A stretch of 64,000 nt of DNA from Blakeslea trispora (Eukaryota > Mucoromycota > Mucoromycetes > Mucorales > Choanephoraceae), in assembly GCA_025331445.1 (NCBI GenBank), contig JAIWNE010000117.1:40344-104343 (forward strand), given 5' to 3'. Below the pieces are notes generated by a model, which was not told the origin of the DNA, made no database searches, and saw only the letters and a program-made list of their open reading frames with translations. The translations under genes were made by a program, and so were the position numbers. Positions 11,710-23,400 of the stretch are shown piece after piece. Position 1 is the first letter of the stretch. Each line of letters opens with the position of its first letter.

Positions 11710-12420
11710 ATGAACAGTATTACAGCCTCAGACAATGACCAGAGAATTACTGAATTAGATGAAGAACAACAGGCGCAAGCAGCTGCATCTATGTTTTGTG
11801 ATTTTGTTGGATTCTCGTCAATCAACGGCGATCCTTTTGGATATGAAGAAATGCCTCCAGAAAGCTACAGATCCATCAGATGGGCGTCTTCTAAACACAG
11901 TCGTCTTTCAGAGAATGAATATGCATGTCTTTTGGATTATTACACACTTGCATATGAGGGATTTACGTCTTCAAACGATGTGCAAAAATTTAAATCCATC
12001 GACCTTTTAGGATACAATTATTCATCTCAACTGACAGGCAGTAACAGTGGTGTTTATGTCAATGTATTTCGAAAGAAAGGAACTGAAATAGACTCCATAC
12101 TAGACGAAACAACGTTACGAACTGGCGCAATTAGATTTTTTTTCAAGCATGCACCTCTGTTAGAAGACGAAAATGGCGAAGCCCCTCAAAAACTTGATCA
12201 TTATTTTGCTTTCATACAATGGTTCAAGCTTCCTAGAGAAGGGATAGAGGATTTACAGTCCTATACAGATGACAGCATGCAACCATTTATTGATCAGTTC
12301 GAAGAGGATGACTTTTTTTGTATAGTTCCTGTACACAAGATCCATTCTACTTCGCATTTATATTATCCAGGCATTGCCAACATAGTAGTAGCTTTGCATC
12401 TACCAAGAAAAATTCGATGA
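11710..12420 (+). CDS. CACTA accessory protein of element A
   Basis: An intact 236-residue frame. It is homologous to the 244-residue protein at 27332-28066 in element C and to the last 220 or so residues of the fused B transposase. Shared blocks are GDPFGYEEMPPES (DPMGHEQL in C, PAYGYEQLPL in B), LLDYYTLAYE, KSIDLLGYNYSSQLTG, the RTGAIRFFFKH...HYFAFIQWFK block, and IVPVHKIHS. No catalytic motif is evident. The AIRFFF...HYFAFI.W pattern recalls the C-terminal domains of unknown function found downstream of TNP2 in plant CACTA transposases, but I cannot confirm homology. It ends 27 bp before the stop of the convergent partner gene. Fusion to the transposase in B implies that the two act together, perhaps in DNA or partner binding. 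Confidence 0.75.
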   Translation: MNSITASDNDQRITELDEEQQAQAAASMFCDFVGFSSINGDPFGYEEMPPESYRSIRWASSKHSRLSENEYACLLDYYTLAYEGFTSSNDVQKFKSIDLLGYNYSSQLTGSNSGVYVNVFRKKGTEIDSILDETTLRTGAIRFFFKHAPLLEDENGEAPQKLDHYFAFIQWFKLPREGIEDLQSYTDDSMQPFIDQFEEDDFFCIVPVHKIHSTSHLYYPGIANIVVALHLPRKIR

Positions 12421-12447
12421 AATATTTATAGGACGACAAAATTTTAT

Positions 12448-13684
12448 TTACAATAAAAGATCCAAAAACGAATCTGATTCCTGTTCTTGTAAGGTATTCT
12501 CTTTAATACCCCAAGAGGGAAGCTTCTTGACAGGCAGACGGGCTTCAACATCAACAACTTCAATACGGCTTTTCTTGGCAGAACCGAATTGACCCTTCTT
12601 TTTCTGCGTTCTTCTGCATTCGTCAAGGTAATCGAAGAACATAGTACACTACAAGATAATACCATATTAGTTCTAACTACTCCCATATACTAGGGTCAAA
12701 ATGTCTTTTATAACTACCTTGGTACTTCTGTAAGAGGGAGCTTTTCTCACCGTAATCTCCTCATTGTTTTCAATGACATCTTCTTGATCAGATGTCATGT
12801 CGCTGCACAGAAGTTGCTCGCATTCGTTCTGAGGACCAAACTTCTCAACACAGTCATCGATGTTCATAGAGAAGGCCATTCTTCTTTTGCGAAGAACCTT
12901 TTGTATTAAGGTTAGTACCTGTCAAACTCACATTCTCTGTTTGTGTCAATTTACTTACATATGATTTACGAGAACTTGCGTTATTTCTCATTCTTTTTTG
13001 TGCCTGTTCTACTTCAGGCTTCTTCTCGTCTTGTTCTTTCTCTTCAGATTGTTGAACCGACTACGAACAACTTCCATCAAGTACTTGCGCTTTTGCACAG
13101 GTCCCCATTTCAACTGGGCAGCAACTTCTGCCACCTTCGGGTGAACAGCCAGTTGAGCAACGATGCTGCTGACAATCTTTGTGTTCTCCTCATCCTTCAT
13201 AAGACTGGAGCCCATGTTCCACTGGGTGTCCTTCAAGGCTCTTACCTCGGCTGTCTTCATGGCTCTCTGTGTCATTGAAACCATATGTTAGTACACCAAG
13301 AAGCAAAATTTCAAAGATTCGAGACTTACTCTAATCGCATGCTTGGCAATTCTACCTGGAGCACGACCGATGGAAGTACCGGCCATCATCTTCTTGGCCA
13401 TGGTCTTCATCCATCCATTTCCTTCTGCATAGTATGCATTTGGAAAGCCATTTCATGCATTTGCATGGTCATGCCCGGATTTGGTCATCCTTCTTGGCCA
13501 TTTCTTGCTGAATGGCCAACTTGAACTCTTCTGTACTCTTTTGAGTATCAGCGATGAGAGCCTTCAACTTGCTCAATTCCAAAGACATGGTGTTGTTCTG
13601 ACGAGTCTCGTTGTTTACACGAGGTGCAAAACGAGGGGGAGCATCAATAGGAATTGCTTGTCTGTTGTTGTTGTTGTTGTTCAT
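12448..13684 (-). pseudogene. CACTA partner (TnpA-like) protein of element A, frameshifted
   Basis: Four or more exons on the minus strand. Exon 1 starts MNNNNNNRQAIPIDAPP with a probable coiled coil (SLELSKLKALIADTQKST). A middle exon carries DTQWNMGSSLM...LKWGPVQKRKYLMEVVRSRF, matching the helical middle of the C copy. The next exon has NECEQLLCSDMTSDQED and APSYRSTK. The last has MFFDYLDECRR...LPSWGIKEN, followed by an extra tail. Frame breaks occur near 13480 and near 13010-13030, so the copy is dead although its splice sites (GTAAGT donors) are kept. It is convergent with the accessory gene. The role is inferred from position, paralogy and CACTA logic: a DNA-binding partner of the transposase. 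Confidence 0.65.
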
Positions 13685-13914
13685 TGGAAAAAAAAGATTT
13701 ATGTATAAAGGTAACAGAAGAGTGGAAATAGGAAGCTATGTTACAGTTTAAATATGATCTCTTACTTACCAATTTGTAAATCTGGGTACACAATGTCAAC
13801 ATTGCTTGTATGACCAAGAGAAAATTTTTTCTTCAACAGAATTCACTTTCCCGCTCTTAAACGCAACTTCTTTTTTATTCTTTCTTTTCCTTTTTTCTCT
13901 CGTTCTTTATTTTA

Positions 13915-14534
13915 TTTTATGTGGTAAGTTTTATTTTCGCTTTTACGGATAATATAGTCTTAAGCTTTGTATTTTTTTTAGATTATCACTAGTATCTTTC
14001 AAGAGAAGAGGTTAGTATTACACTGTTCATTCAAACACCTAATTAACATGAACTTTTCGTAGATTACCTGTCTGTGTTGCCACTGATTTTTGGTTTTGAG
14101 GTTGGTATTAATCTTAACTACATAATTATCTCCTTTACATTTGACTAAAATTTTTTGTTTATTTAGATTGCCTTCTTCAGGGAACGTCTTTCTTTGTGGG
14201 TTCTTTTGATGGGTGAATTTTTGGTAAGCAATATCACGTATCATTGTTTTTATCAGCTTTCTAACAATTTCATTTCTAGAATTGTACCGCGTCTGTTTTC
14301 GCTCTCTGTTCTTCCAGGCTTTTTGCGCTATTGATCAAGATTGCTCCTCTGTGTGGCGTTTCAAGCGTTTTTGCTAAAAAACTGGCCCCTAAACGATATC
14401 CTGGTGAAGGTAAGTGCAAGGGTGGAAATCCATGGCATCCCATGCCAATTCCGCTCTTTTTAGTCATATCTAGGCCAGTAAAATGGTCGTTTTTAGTAGT
14501 ACATGATGTATATATATATCAATATTTTAAATAA
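13915..14534 (+). other. Splice-signal-rich right arm of element A
   Basis: Five or more intron-like units in plus orientation: donors at GTAAGTTTT (13924), GTTAGTATT, GTTGGTATT, GTAAGCAAT and GTAAGTGCA (14409), each matched by a pyrimidine-rich ...TTTTTAG, CGTAG, TTTAG or TTCTAG acceptor. Joining the exons gives a stretch open over several exons and rich in hydrophobic residues, but no ATG opens it upstream: ATGTG at 13919 splices to a TGA. So either a decayed small gene or a non-coding spliced transcript. The same organisation recurs in B, C, D, E and F. Confidence 0.4.
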
Positions 14535-14819
14535 AGAGCCCAATTAAAAAGCATTTAAAAAAGCGCAAAAATCTATTTTAAGCATATAAAGTGAAAGAAG
14601 TAAAGAATTAGTACTACCTAAAGCTAAAGAAGCATCCAAATAAAGGTATCATCGTTAGAAAGATGAGCGAATAGCAAAAGGAAAGGAAGCGTCAAATGAA
14701 TGTAAATTGTAACGTGGAACAAGGCTAAAGAAAAGAAGTATGTCCCGAAGGATGTACAAACTAAAATCAAAGGTCCGTTTAAGGAAGGTCAGCCAAGGGT
14801 TCGTCTGTAAGAAGGGCGA

Positions 14820-15041
14820 ATCATCAAAAGGTATGAGACGTCTCATCCACAAGAAAAGAATGAGGATGAGACGGTAGCTTGTATATGACACACACTGTGA
14901 ATGAGACGTGATGAGAACGTCTCATCCACATTTTGTATTAGACGGGCGTTTGTTTTTTTTACACAGTGTGGATGAGACGGTGATGAGACCGTCTCACCTA
15001 CGTCTAACCGACATCTCATACTCACCAAATTGATTAAAGTG
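14820..15041. repeat. Right subterminal repeats of element A
   Basis: Several direct and inverted copies of GTCTCATCCACA / GGATGAGACGGTGATGAGA, ending at the AATTGATTAAAGTG terminus. They match the motif at the left end of A and are not found in B, C or D. Probably binding sites for A's own partner or transposase. Confidence 0.75.
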
Positions 15042-15044
15042 GTT

Positions 15045-17995
15045 CACTACACCAAATGCAGGTCCGCTGTACAGTGGACACCCGGGTTGGACTGGGCGTC
15101 CGTCGCTGTCAAATTACCAACTTTTGATTTTGACTATGAAAGTTGCTGTTTTTTTGGCAGATATTTAGATGTATTTTTTAGCCTTCCAAAAACTTTTTAC
15201 AAAATTAAAATTGGATGTATTTTATAAAGTTATTACCATTTACATTTCTTCTATCATTTCACTGCTTAAAGAAATTTTGCTCTTTGAATTTTTTGGCAGT
15301 GATTTTTCTCTGCTTGAGATTTTACAGCAACTTGATTTCCTTAATGCTGAGGAGTTTGAAATGTCTTGTCATTTTTTCTTCAAAAAATACAAAGACCTAA
15401 AAAATCACTGCTTAAAAATTGGAAAATAATTTCGGAAACGAGAAATTTAAAAAATTAGAATAAGACTCACAAAATAATTGGGAAAATTTTTAAAAATGGG
15501 AAATAAAAAACTTAAAGCAGTGAAAAAAAGAGACACTCAAAAATTAAATGCCAAAAAAACTTGAAGAAAAAAAGACATTAAATAAAGACATCTAAAGAAT
15601 AAGACGCTGTGATAAAGACATTGAAATAAATGCACTAAGATAAACATACTTTAAAAAAACCTTTGAAGAAAAGACAACTTGTAAAATTAAAAGAAAAAAA
15701 AAGAGTTTTGTGAAGAACATGCAAACTCATCTCGGTCTCATCTCCCAAGTTACCCAGTAGTGCGTTCAAGGTAAGCCTGCACTTTAAATCCCCTTTTCTT
15801 CTGTTCCATTTCTGCAAGCTTAACAGGTCAAAATATAAGAAATAAGTACTTGCAACAGTCCATTTACATCTTTTTCCTCTTGTATATGCTCATTTTGTAC
15901 CAAAACCCACATTCTTTCCTTTCATGTACTGAGACAAAAATAAATAAAGGTGTGATCCATAAAATAACTCGTAAGCAATCGTTGTTTATTGCGAAAAGTG
16001 TATTTCATTCATAAAAAAGAGCTTCTCGTTCATAAAGCAAACCACTTCTGTCGAAACAAAAAAAAAGAAAGGGTATAGCTGATTCATAACACGGCAATGT
16101 AACTTACCTTTTGCTTGGCATATATGATGAGGACCAAGCTTAGTACCGAAGAAGAAAAAAGTAACAGCCTGATATTCTTTTTTTTTTAGATTGAAGTCAA
16201 CTTGCAGCTTAAAAGCTTTCCTGACTGTTCTCTTTTCGTTGTGCTTCCCAACCAGAGTCCACGCTTGGAATGTCTGTGTCCAATATACTGCATTGCTGAA
16301 ATGACATAAGCTCGCTAAGTCTCATCTGCTTTTAGCAAGATAAATAAAGTATGAGTTGAGGCTACTTGTAATAAAAAAATAATAAATTTAAGAGAGAAAA
16401 AAAAGTGTGTATGATTTTGGCTGAGATTGAATAGAGCTATTTTCTTTATTTTTTATTTTTTTAAAGTGTACTCATACGTGCCCATGTCGACAAGTCTAAT
16501 GTCGTTTTTTCGACACAAAAAGAAAGAAAAGAGGTGTCTGTTTGTAGCTATATTAAAGGGACACATTACTGAATGCTTATAATGCACTTGAAGCGCTCTC
16601 TTAGTCGCTTTTCATAGATTTTTTAACGGTTAAGTAAAGTCAGGATATTTTATTCTTGTGTCGGTGATTCAATAATAAAATCTGTCAGTGTGATATTTTT
16701 CTCTCTCTCTCTTTTTTTTGTTATTGACAAGACCCAAATAGGAAGCTGTCAATAAGTTGAAATTTTTTCTTTTTTCCTTTCTTTTCCTTTTTCTCTCTTT
16801 TTTATTACTTTTTTTTAAAGTATACAGGTAAGTTTTTTCTTTTTTTTTCTTCGGTCAAGCCACTAATATCTACTTCCATTTACTTAGTCCTTGTCTTTAA
16901 TTGATATGGTTTACTTTGTTGTATAACTTGAGGTAATTATTCATAAGCATCTATGTTGTAATTCTTTTTATTCACGTACTTCTTTCGTTTAGAGCCTAGT
17001 TGTGCTTAATAATGATATTATTTACAAGGACCCTGTTGATGGCTTTTTTAAACGTAAGTAAGATATCAGAATCTATGATTTCAGTATAACTTATTGCTTT
17101 CTTTTTAGGCTTTCAAATGCTGGTATGCTCCTTTGACACGGTAAATTGCCTTTCGTATTGCCTTTAACCATGGCTTGTCTGTAAGTACATTTGTCATTTC
17201 TTTTTGTGTTATTTCGCTTTTAACTAATGATGATGTTGTTTTAGTTCAAATCCGGTTGTTCCTTGTTTGGTTTGCTTTCTGCCTTTTATATGTAAAATTG
17301 CTGTCCTCTCCATCTGCTTTTATGGTCTATTTGTTCCGTTTGTGTCTCAATTCGAATTGCTCTTTCTGTACTCTGATCGCTTTTATCATCGTTTTCTGTA
17401 AAAGCAATTTGCCATTTCTATCGGTTTTTTTCTGGCTATATTCTCTACATCTACCGATTATTGCTTTTTTTTATTTGCCTAATCCCCTAGTATTTTCCCC
17501 CATAAAGAAGCCATTATTTTCTATCAAAAAAAGTTTTTTCCTATAATAAAAAGCCACTTTTTTAAGCCTCTAATCCTCTATATTTGCTGTAAACAGTCCA
17601 ATCGTAAAGAAGTATATTTGTGTAAAGAAGTCCATATCATCCAATTAGAAATGTCAATTTCAATAAAATAGCAAATGTAAAGCCAATTAAACAAAGAATT
17701 TTTGAGTATATTTATAAAAATGACCAATTGAATAAAGATTCTTCGAAAAAGATATCCAATCACAAAGCTAAAGTAAATAAGACGGACGCCCTGTATGATC
17801 CACTGGGGACATGGCAAGCATTTCATCTGTCCAGTACACAGCAGTGATCGTCGGGTCCCAACTAACAGTGGACCTGCAGTGGACTTGCAGTGGGACTTTA
17901 CGATCACTTTTGTGCAGCGGACGCCGAATTGCTGTACAAATAACCGACGTCCACCGCTAAATTTGGCAGCAGTGGACGTCCTTTTGAGTGTAGTG
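15045..17995 (+). mobile_element. CACTA-like element D, non-autonomous
   Basis: The left end is CACTACACCAAATGCAGGTC; the right end is GGACGTCCTTTTGAGTGTAGTG, so the termini are CACTACAC inverted repeats with GTCCACTG-like subterminal motifs. GTT lies on both sides (15042-15044 and 17996-17998). The left GTT is shared with element A. There is no transposase. The left arm matches the window start (element E) and its right arm matches E and B (about 17480-17680). Right-facing GTAAGT donors occur at 16826 and beyond, and a left-facing one near 16105. Short frames at 15169-15429 and 17175-17546 are low complexity and hydrophobic; I do not call them genes. It is probably mobilised by a B-like transposase (inference). 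Confidence 0.88.
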
Positions 17996-18124
17996 GTTGA
18001 CTTTGCAGACACAATCGAAATCCCTCAATTTCTAAGAAATTGGAATAGTAACAAAAAGAGGAAATTTAAACCAATTACAAATAGTAACAGGCCTAACAAA
18101 CGACAGCGCCTTCCGGAGCTTTAA
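17996..18124 (+). pseudogene. Unknown gene, downstream fragment after element D
   Basis: This continues the frame of the fragment ending at 6191. After the GTT (valine) it reads DFADTIEIPQFLRNWNSNKK and then a lysine/arginine-rich tail ending RQRLPEL at a TAA. The paralogue at 33950-34171 has EAPQFVRSWNKSKKKVFKP at the same place. The basic C-terminus could be a nuclear localisation or nucleic-acid-binding tail. Family unknown. Confidence 0.5.
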
Positions 18125-18336
18125 AATATAATCATTTTTACAAGACTGATTTTGGAAATAATAAAAATCATCTTTTCTCCCATCTTAGTAAATAAATACC
18201 TAAATAGTTTATTTTACCCTTAATAGCTATTTTAAGCGTATTTGACTACTTATAAACAAGCTCACTTCTATCAGCGAAGTTGACACAAGTCCTTGTCCAA
18301 GTGGGCTAACTCGTCGTCCAAATTTCTGTTCTTGGC

Positions 18337-18420
18337 CACTACACCTAATGGTTGTCCAATGCACAATGGACAAGTGCAATGGACAAGATGTCCAATATAT
18401 CCAAATTTACAACATTCGAT
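18337..18420. repeat. Left subterminal repeats of element B
   Basis: GTCCAATGCACAATGGACAA, then GTGCAATGGACAAGATGTCC, repeat within the first 80 bp. The right arm at 26205-26430 has about six more copies in both orientations (TGCAATGGACAAG, CTCGTCCATTGCA). Confidence 0.75.
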
Positions 18421-20434
18421 TTTGCTTATAAAACTTGCTATGTTTTTAGCTGAAAATGTTGAGGGTTGATTCAGGTATTGAAAACTTCTTTCAGAATTGA
18501 AATCGGTTGCATTTTCATCAAGTTATACCCATTTATATTTTAGACCATGTCTTTAGTGCTTAAAGAATTCCGCTTCTCTGAAACTTTTGGCAGTGATTTT
18601 TTTTCTGCCTGATTTTCCCTACATTTTTTTATTTTTTAAGCTGAGGAGTTTAAATCTTTTTTTTTTGTCAAATGCTGTTCTGTGCTGTACCAGAGTTATC
18701 TACTTTATTGTTTAACTGACTTGGTTGATGTTAGTAAAAATGTTGTATACTGAGATGATCAACACCGTCTACCCTTTCTTATGAAATTACTTGCAAATAT
18801 TTTTATATGTCTCCATTTTTTTTATTTTTATTTTACATCGGCATTTTCGCTCATTTTGTCTTGTAGATATTCTCTAACTTGTTGCCAACATCTTGGTTAG
18901 TACTATCATTGTTATGCTTTCATTTCTTTCATTTTAGCGTTTGTGATTTACCTATTTGATAAATAAAATTCATTTGAAACTAAGAGCCACAAATAAATGT
19001 TCATAAAAAATCAAATTTTTAAGAAAAATGTCCGAAATTCAAGTAATTTTCTTTTATACCGAAAAAAAAAAGAACCTCAAAAAAATCTATCTTAAAAAAA
19101 AGGATTTCAAAAAAAGGATTTCAAAAAAAGATTTCAAAAAAGAAGATTTCAAAAAAGATTTTAGAAAAAAGATTGCAAAAAAATAAAATAAAAAAAGTGA
19201 AGTGAATAAAAGAAATAATGAAAAGGCGTTAAAAAACAATATCTGTAAAGGCTTGAAGTTAATCGATTATGAAGCAAGAAGCTTAGATGAATCAACAGCA
19301 AAAGAAGAATTTTTTTGAAAAAAGTGAAAGATCATTACGTTCTCATCTTAACAGCATAAGCAATAACAACAATAGACTACACTGCTCATTTCTTAACCTA
19401 TTCCACTCTTATATACCGCTCTAAGTAAAGATCCACTTTGATCCACATTCATAATTATCAAACACTGAAATGAAAGCTAATAGGTATTTGATTATCAAGT
19501 TGACATGCAAACTGTCAATATTTTATTGTAGATGAACAAGTTGTGAACAAAAGCGTCAAGCCTTACTTCGCAATACACGCTATTTGAAATAGACACAAGT
19601 ATTTTTGAAGATAGAGACATGACTTACCTGTTGTGTAAAAGTGGTTGTTAGAAAAGGCGTTGATCGGGTTTAGTCAAGTTGAGAACTGTTGTCATTTAAT
19701 AAAGAAACCACTCATATTGTCCACAACTGTTTTCCTAGTTATTCAGTAAGTCAAGCGATACGCGCTATTAAGTGCATGCTGACAATGACTGTAGATTGAA
19801 CTCCATTACTAGCAAAGTTGAGCTGGAATGCTTCGTAAGTCTAACAAAAATAAAAGTTATTCTTTCTAACGCTTTTGGTGAGCCTATTTGCACTTACTTC
19901 TTTTTTGTAACATTCAAGATGGCAACGCATCGTTTTTCTCGGTCTATCTGATTTATCGTACTACTGCGATGAGTCTACTATGTTTGTCTGTGATTGAGAA
20001 AGTAAAATATTGGATAGTAAGGATTTATTTTTTAAAAAAAGGTGGGAATTTTTTCTCTCATTTTGCTGGCATTTAATTGAAAGCTTAAAAAAATACACGC
20101 TGAATCCTTTTTTTTTTAAGAAATGAGCTCATTTCTCAGAAATCATAAGCAAAATAGAACATTTTGTCTGCTAAAGTCAAAACCAAGTTATAGAAACTTA
20201 ATAAAACCAATGAATACACTTTCTTTTTAAAAGGTTTTACAAGTTTTCTTTTAAAATATTAAAATAGATCAATTGATCTGCTTTGATTTAATCTCATCTT
20301 TTTTTGCACGCTTTTAATTTCTGTGGTACTTTACTCAAAGTTAAAACAAAAGAAAGTTTGATTTGTTATTATTTCAACTTTATACTTTTTTCTCTCTCTC
20401 TCTCTTCTCCCTCAACTCACACTTTCTATCTACT
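18421..20434. other. Left arm of element B, no intact gene
   Basis: AT-rich sequence partly similar to the left arms of D and E (CTTTTGGCAGTGATTTTTTT and nearby). It contains a short tandem array at about 19080-19175 built on GATTTCAAAAAA. A left-facing GTAAGT donor lies near 19622-19627. I find no domain in its short frames. The last 100 bp are probably the transposase promoter and leader. Confidence 0.45.
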
Positions 20435-23400
20435 ATGTCTGCTTCTTCTGCTGCTCAAAACTCATTGTGCAATTGCTTGCAATGTATTACCTATGTCACT
20501 CAAGGTAGTGGCATGAAAAAGCGTGCTTATGAGTACCATCAAACTCGTGAGCTTATTAAGAGAGCTAGAGAAGGTAATTTCTCTTAATAAAATTCTAAGT
20601 GATGACAATTATTAACTCTCAAATATGTAGGTCCCTCTGCTTCTGAAATCATTGCTGACTCTAATGTTGATACTGTCGCTAATGAAACTCTCGTTGATGA
20701 AGGTAACATTTAATCCACTTTAGTAAATTATATATACTTAACGTTTTATTATTTGAATTAGATTTCTCTCATGATCAAGCTGATTTTGATTTTGTTGAAA
20801 CTGAAGATGCTAGTCATGAAGGTATGGCTTTATTTTTATACTATTTTTTTTGTCAGTTAACTCACTTTCTACTTTTTGATCATAGATCCTGTATTCAATC
20901 TTCCTCGCAACGACAACTTGCCATCAACTCCAAATGCTTCTTTGTTGTTTGTCATGCTTGTCTTGTTGCGCAAGAACCAGTTGACCGATGCATCAAGTGA
21001 AGCTATTATGCTTTTCTGCAACATGGTCCTCTGTTTGACCGAAGAAAGCTTTCGATTTCCCAAATCGATCGCTACCTTCGACAGTTGGTGTCATTCCGCT
21101 GGTTCTTTTGGATTTGGTGTTAAGGAGTATGCCAGCTGTATTACTTGCCATGCAATCCATTCATATGACAGCGAAACTGAAAGACAAGCTCTTCTTCAAC
21201 AGCCCAGATGTCGTTACAATGGTCTTTTTCTTGGTTCTTCTCCATGTCAGCAAAACCTTTTGGCCTCCAACCAATATGGTACGATAGCTCCTGTTCGCTC
21301 GTTCTTTTACAACTCTTTGACAGAGACATTGAAGTCTTTCTTCATGCGTAATGGATTTGTTGACAATATACGCCAATGGAAAAGCCGTCAAGTGTTGCCT
21401 GGTATGCTCTCTGACATCTTTGACGGTCGAGTTTGGAACGAGTTCAAGGTTAGCCCTGACGACAATGAGCCCTTCGTCTTTCAAAGTGAGTATAACCTTT
21501 TGCTTACCTTGAACTGTGACTGGTTCCAAGCATATAAGGACAGTTACAGTATCGGTGCCATTTATCTCACCATCCAGAACTTGCCTCGTGAGACAAGAAA
21601 TCTTCGAACCAACACCATCTTGGTGTGTTTGATCAATGGTCCGAAGGAGCCCAAGATATTCGAGATGAACCATTATCTTCGTCCCTTGGTAAAGGGACTT
21701 CTTGAATTGATGAACGGTGTAGAAATGCAAACAAGAAAGCATGGCAAGCAAATTGTCAAAGCCGCACTTTCCCTGTGCATGATGGATCTGCCAGCTCAGC
21801 GAAAGGTAGCCGGTTTCACCTCTTTCAACTCCATAAATGCATGTATGAAATGTAAGAAGCAGTTTAAGGGATAAAGAAAGGTGACAAGGCTCGGGATTTT
21901 ACTGATTTTGAAGTCGAAAGATGGACAAGAAGAACAAATGATGAGCACCGATCCCAGGCTTCAAGATGGCTCAAGACAAAGACAGACAGTGAGCGTAAAG
22001 AATTAGAGAAAGAAAACGGTACCCGTTGGAGTGTTCTGTTGGAGCTACCATACTTCGATCCCATCCGTCATGTTGGGATTGACATTATGCATGATCTCCT
22101 TTTAGGAATTACCAAAAAAATGGCATTCATCTGGACTAACAACTTGGACACCAGCCTGCCAATGCTGACGATGGGTAATTTGAAGGAAATTCAAGCAATC
22201 CTTGAAAACAAGTTTGTTCTGCCCTCCGGCCATGCTGTCTCCTCAATTGCTCGCAAGATTGCAATTGGGAGTGGGTTCTCCAACTTGAAGGCGGACGAGT
22301 GGTCGACTTGGTTGTTGGTGTTGTCACCATACTTTCTTCACAAGTACATTGGCAAAAAAGCCTACGAGCATTGGATGCTACTAGTCAAAGCTTCTCGTGT
22401 TCTTCTTTCGCCCTGTTTGTCTCTCTCACAACTTGATGATGCTCAGAGTATGTTGAAAATGTTTTTGGTTGATTTTGAAAGTATCTATAAAGAGAAATCA
22501 TTAATCACCATCAACTTTCATATTGCACTACATCTCAAAGAGACAATTTTGGATTACTCAGCTTCACCATCGCATTGGCTGTTCAACTTTGAGCGATATA
22601 ACCAAGACTTGAAGGGCATCAAAACCAACCGAAAAGACTGCGTCGAGAGAACTTATATAAACAAGTTCTTACTAAATGTTTATGCTGAAGACTCAATTGA
22701 AACTTTGACGCACTGTATCCCTGATCAAGACAAAGCTCAAGTGCAAGAATTTTTTTGTGTTCAGAAGCCATCTTGTCACGAATTGCTACGTCAAGAATAT
22801 GATGATGCTGTGATGACTTTCTGCCTTTCTGACTTCCACACCATGTGGACAGGTAGTGAGCCTGCGTACGGTTACGAGCAGCTCCCGCTCAGCACCATTC
22901 TCTCACTCAAGCCAGTCTCGACAACACTCAAGGAGGAAACGTTCTCATATCTTGTTAAATATTACAACCAGTTGTATAATTCTGTGTACTTGGATGAGTA
23001 TGCTACCGTTCTGAACCCTAATTCTTTTGCAGTCGAACGGAAGGCACATAAGTTTAAACGCATTAATATTCTGGGTAACAAGTTCAGTTCAGTTGAGGCA
23101 TCAACTACAAGCAAGCGAGGTTCTTTTGCGATGGCCTATTATCCTGGCACAAACGGTCTTGAGCTTAGGTATTGTCAGATCCAATGTCTTTTTAGACATA
23201 CTATCATGGTAGAAGAAGAAAACGGCGACCAATTGCCAACAACTCATTACCTTGCCTTCGTGAGATCGTTTTGCAAGTCTGACTTGCAGTTTTATTATTA
23301 CAACAACCAAGACACAGCTAAGTTTGGCATGGAAGCCCTTCAAAAAGGCTTCGAGTCAAACTCAGTTGCTTCAATTATTCCTTTATTGCATTTGCATAGC

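Larger units (their letters stand above)
6192..15041 (+). mobile_element. CACTA-like element A (autonomous-type, decayed)
   Basis: The left end is CACTACAATCAATTG at 6192; the right end is AATTGATTAAAGTG, ending at 15041, whose reverse complement reads CACTTTAATCAATT. The termini match as inverted repeats except that CACTA has become CACTT on the right. GTT precedes the left end (6189-6191) and follows the right end (15042-15044), a 3-bp duplication as made by CACTA elements. Inside are a broken OTU-like gene (minus), a TNP2-type transposase pseudogene (plus), an intact accessory gene (plus), a frameshifted partner gene (minus) and a splice-signal-rich right arm. Multiple GTCTCATCCACA-type repeats lie near both ends. 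Confidence 0.9.

Noticed and set aside
13915..14534. A spliced small membrane-protein gene in the right arm of A
   Set aside because: The exons join into an open frame, but no start codon precedes it (ATGTG joins to a TGA). B and C do not give a clearly homologous peptide. Kept as a finding, not as a CDS.
17175..17546. 123-residue hydrophobic frame in element D
   Set aside because: It is rich in Phe/Leu/Ser from T-rich DNA and runs through splice-like signals; no domain.
21161..21751. 196-residue minus-strand frame
   Set aside because: Antisense shadow of the B transposase main exon.
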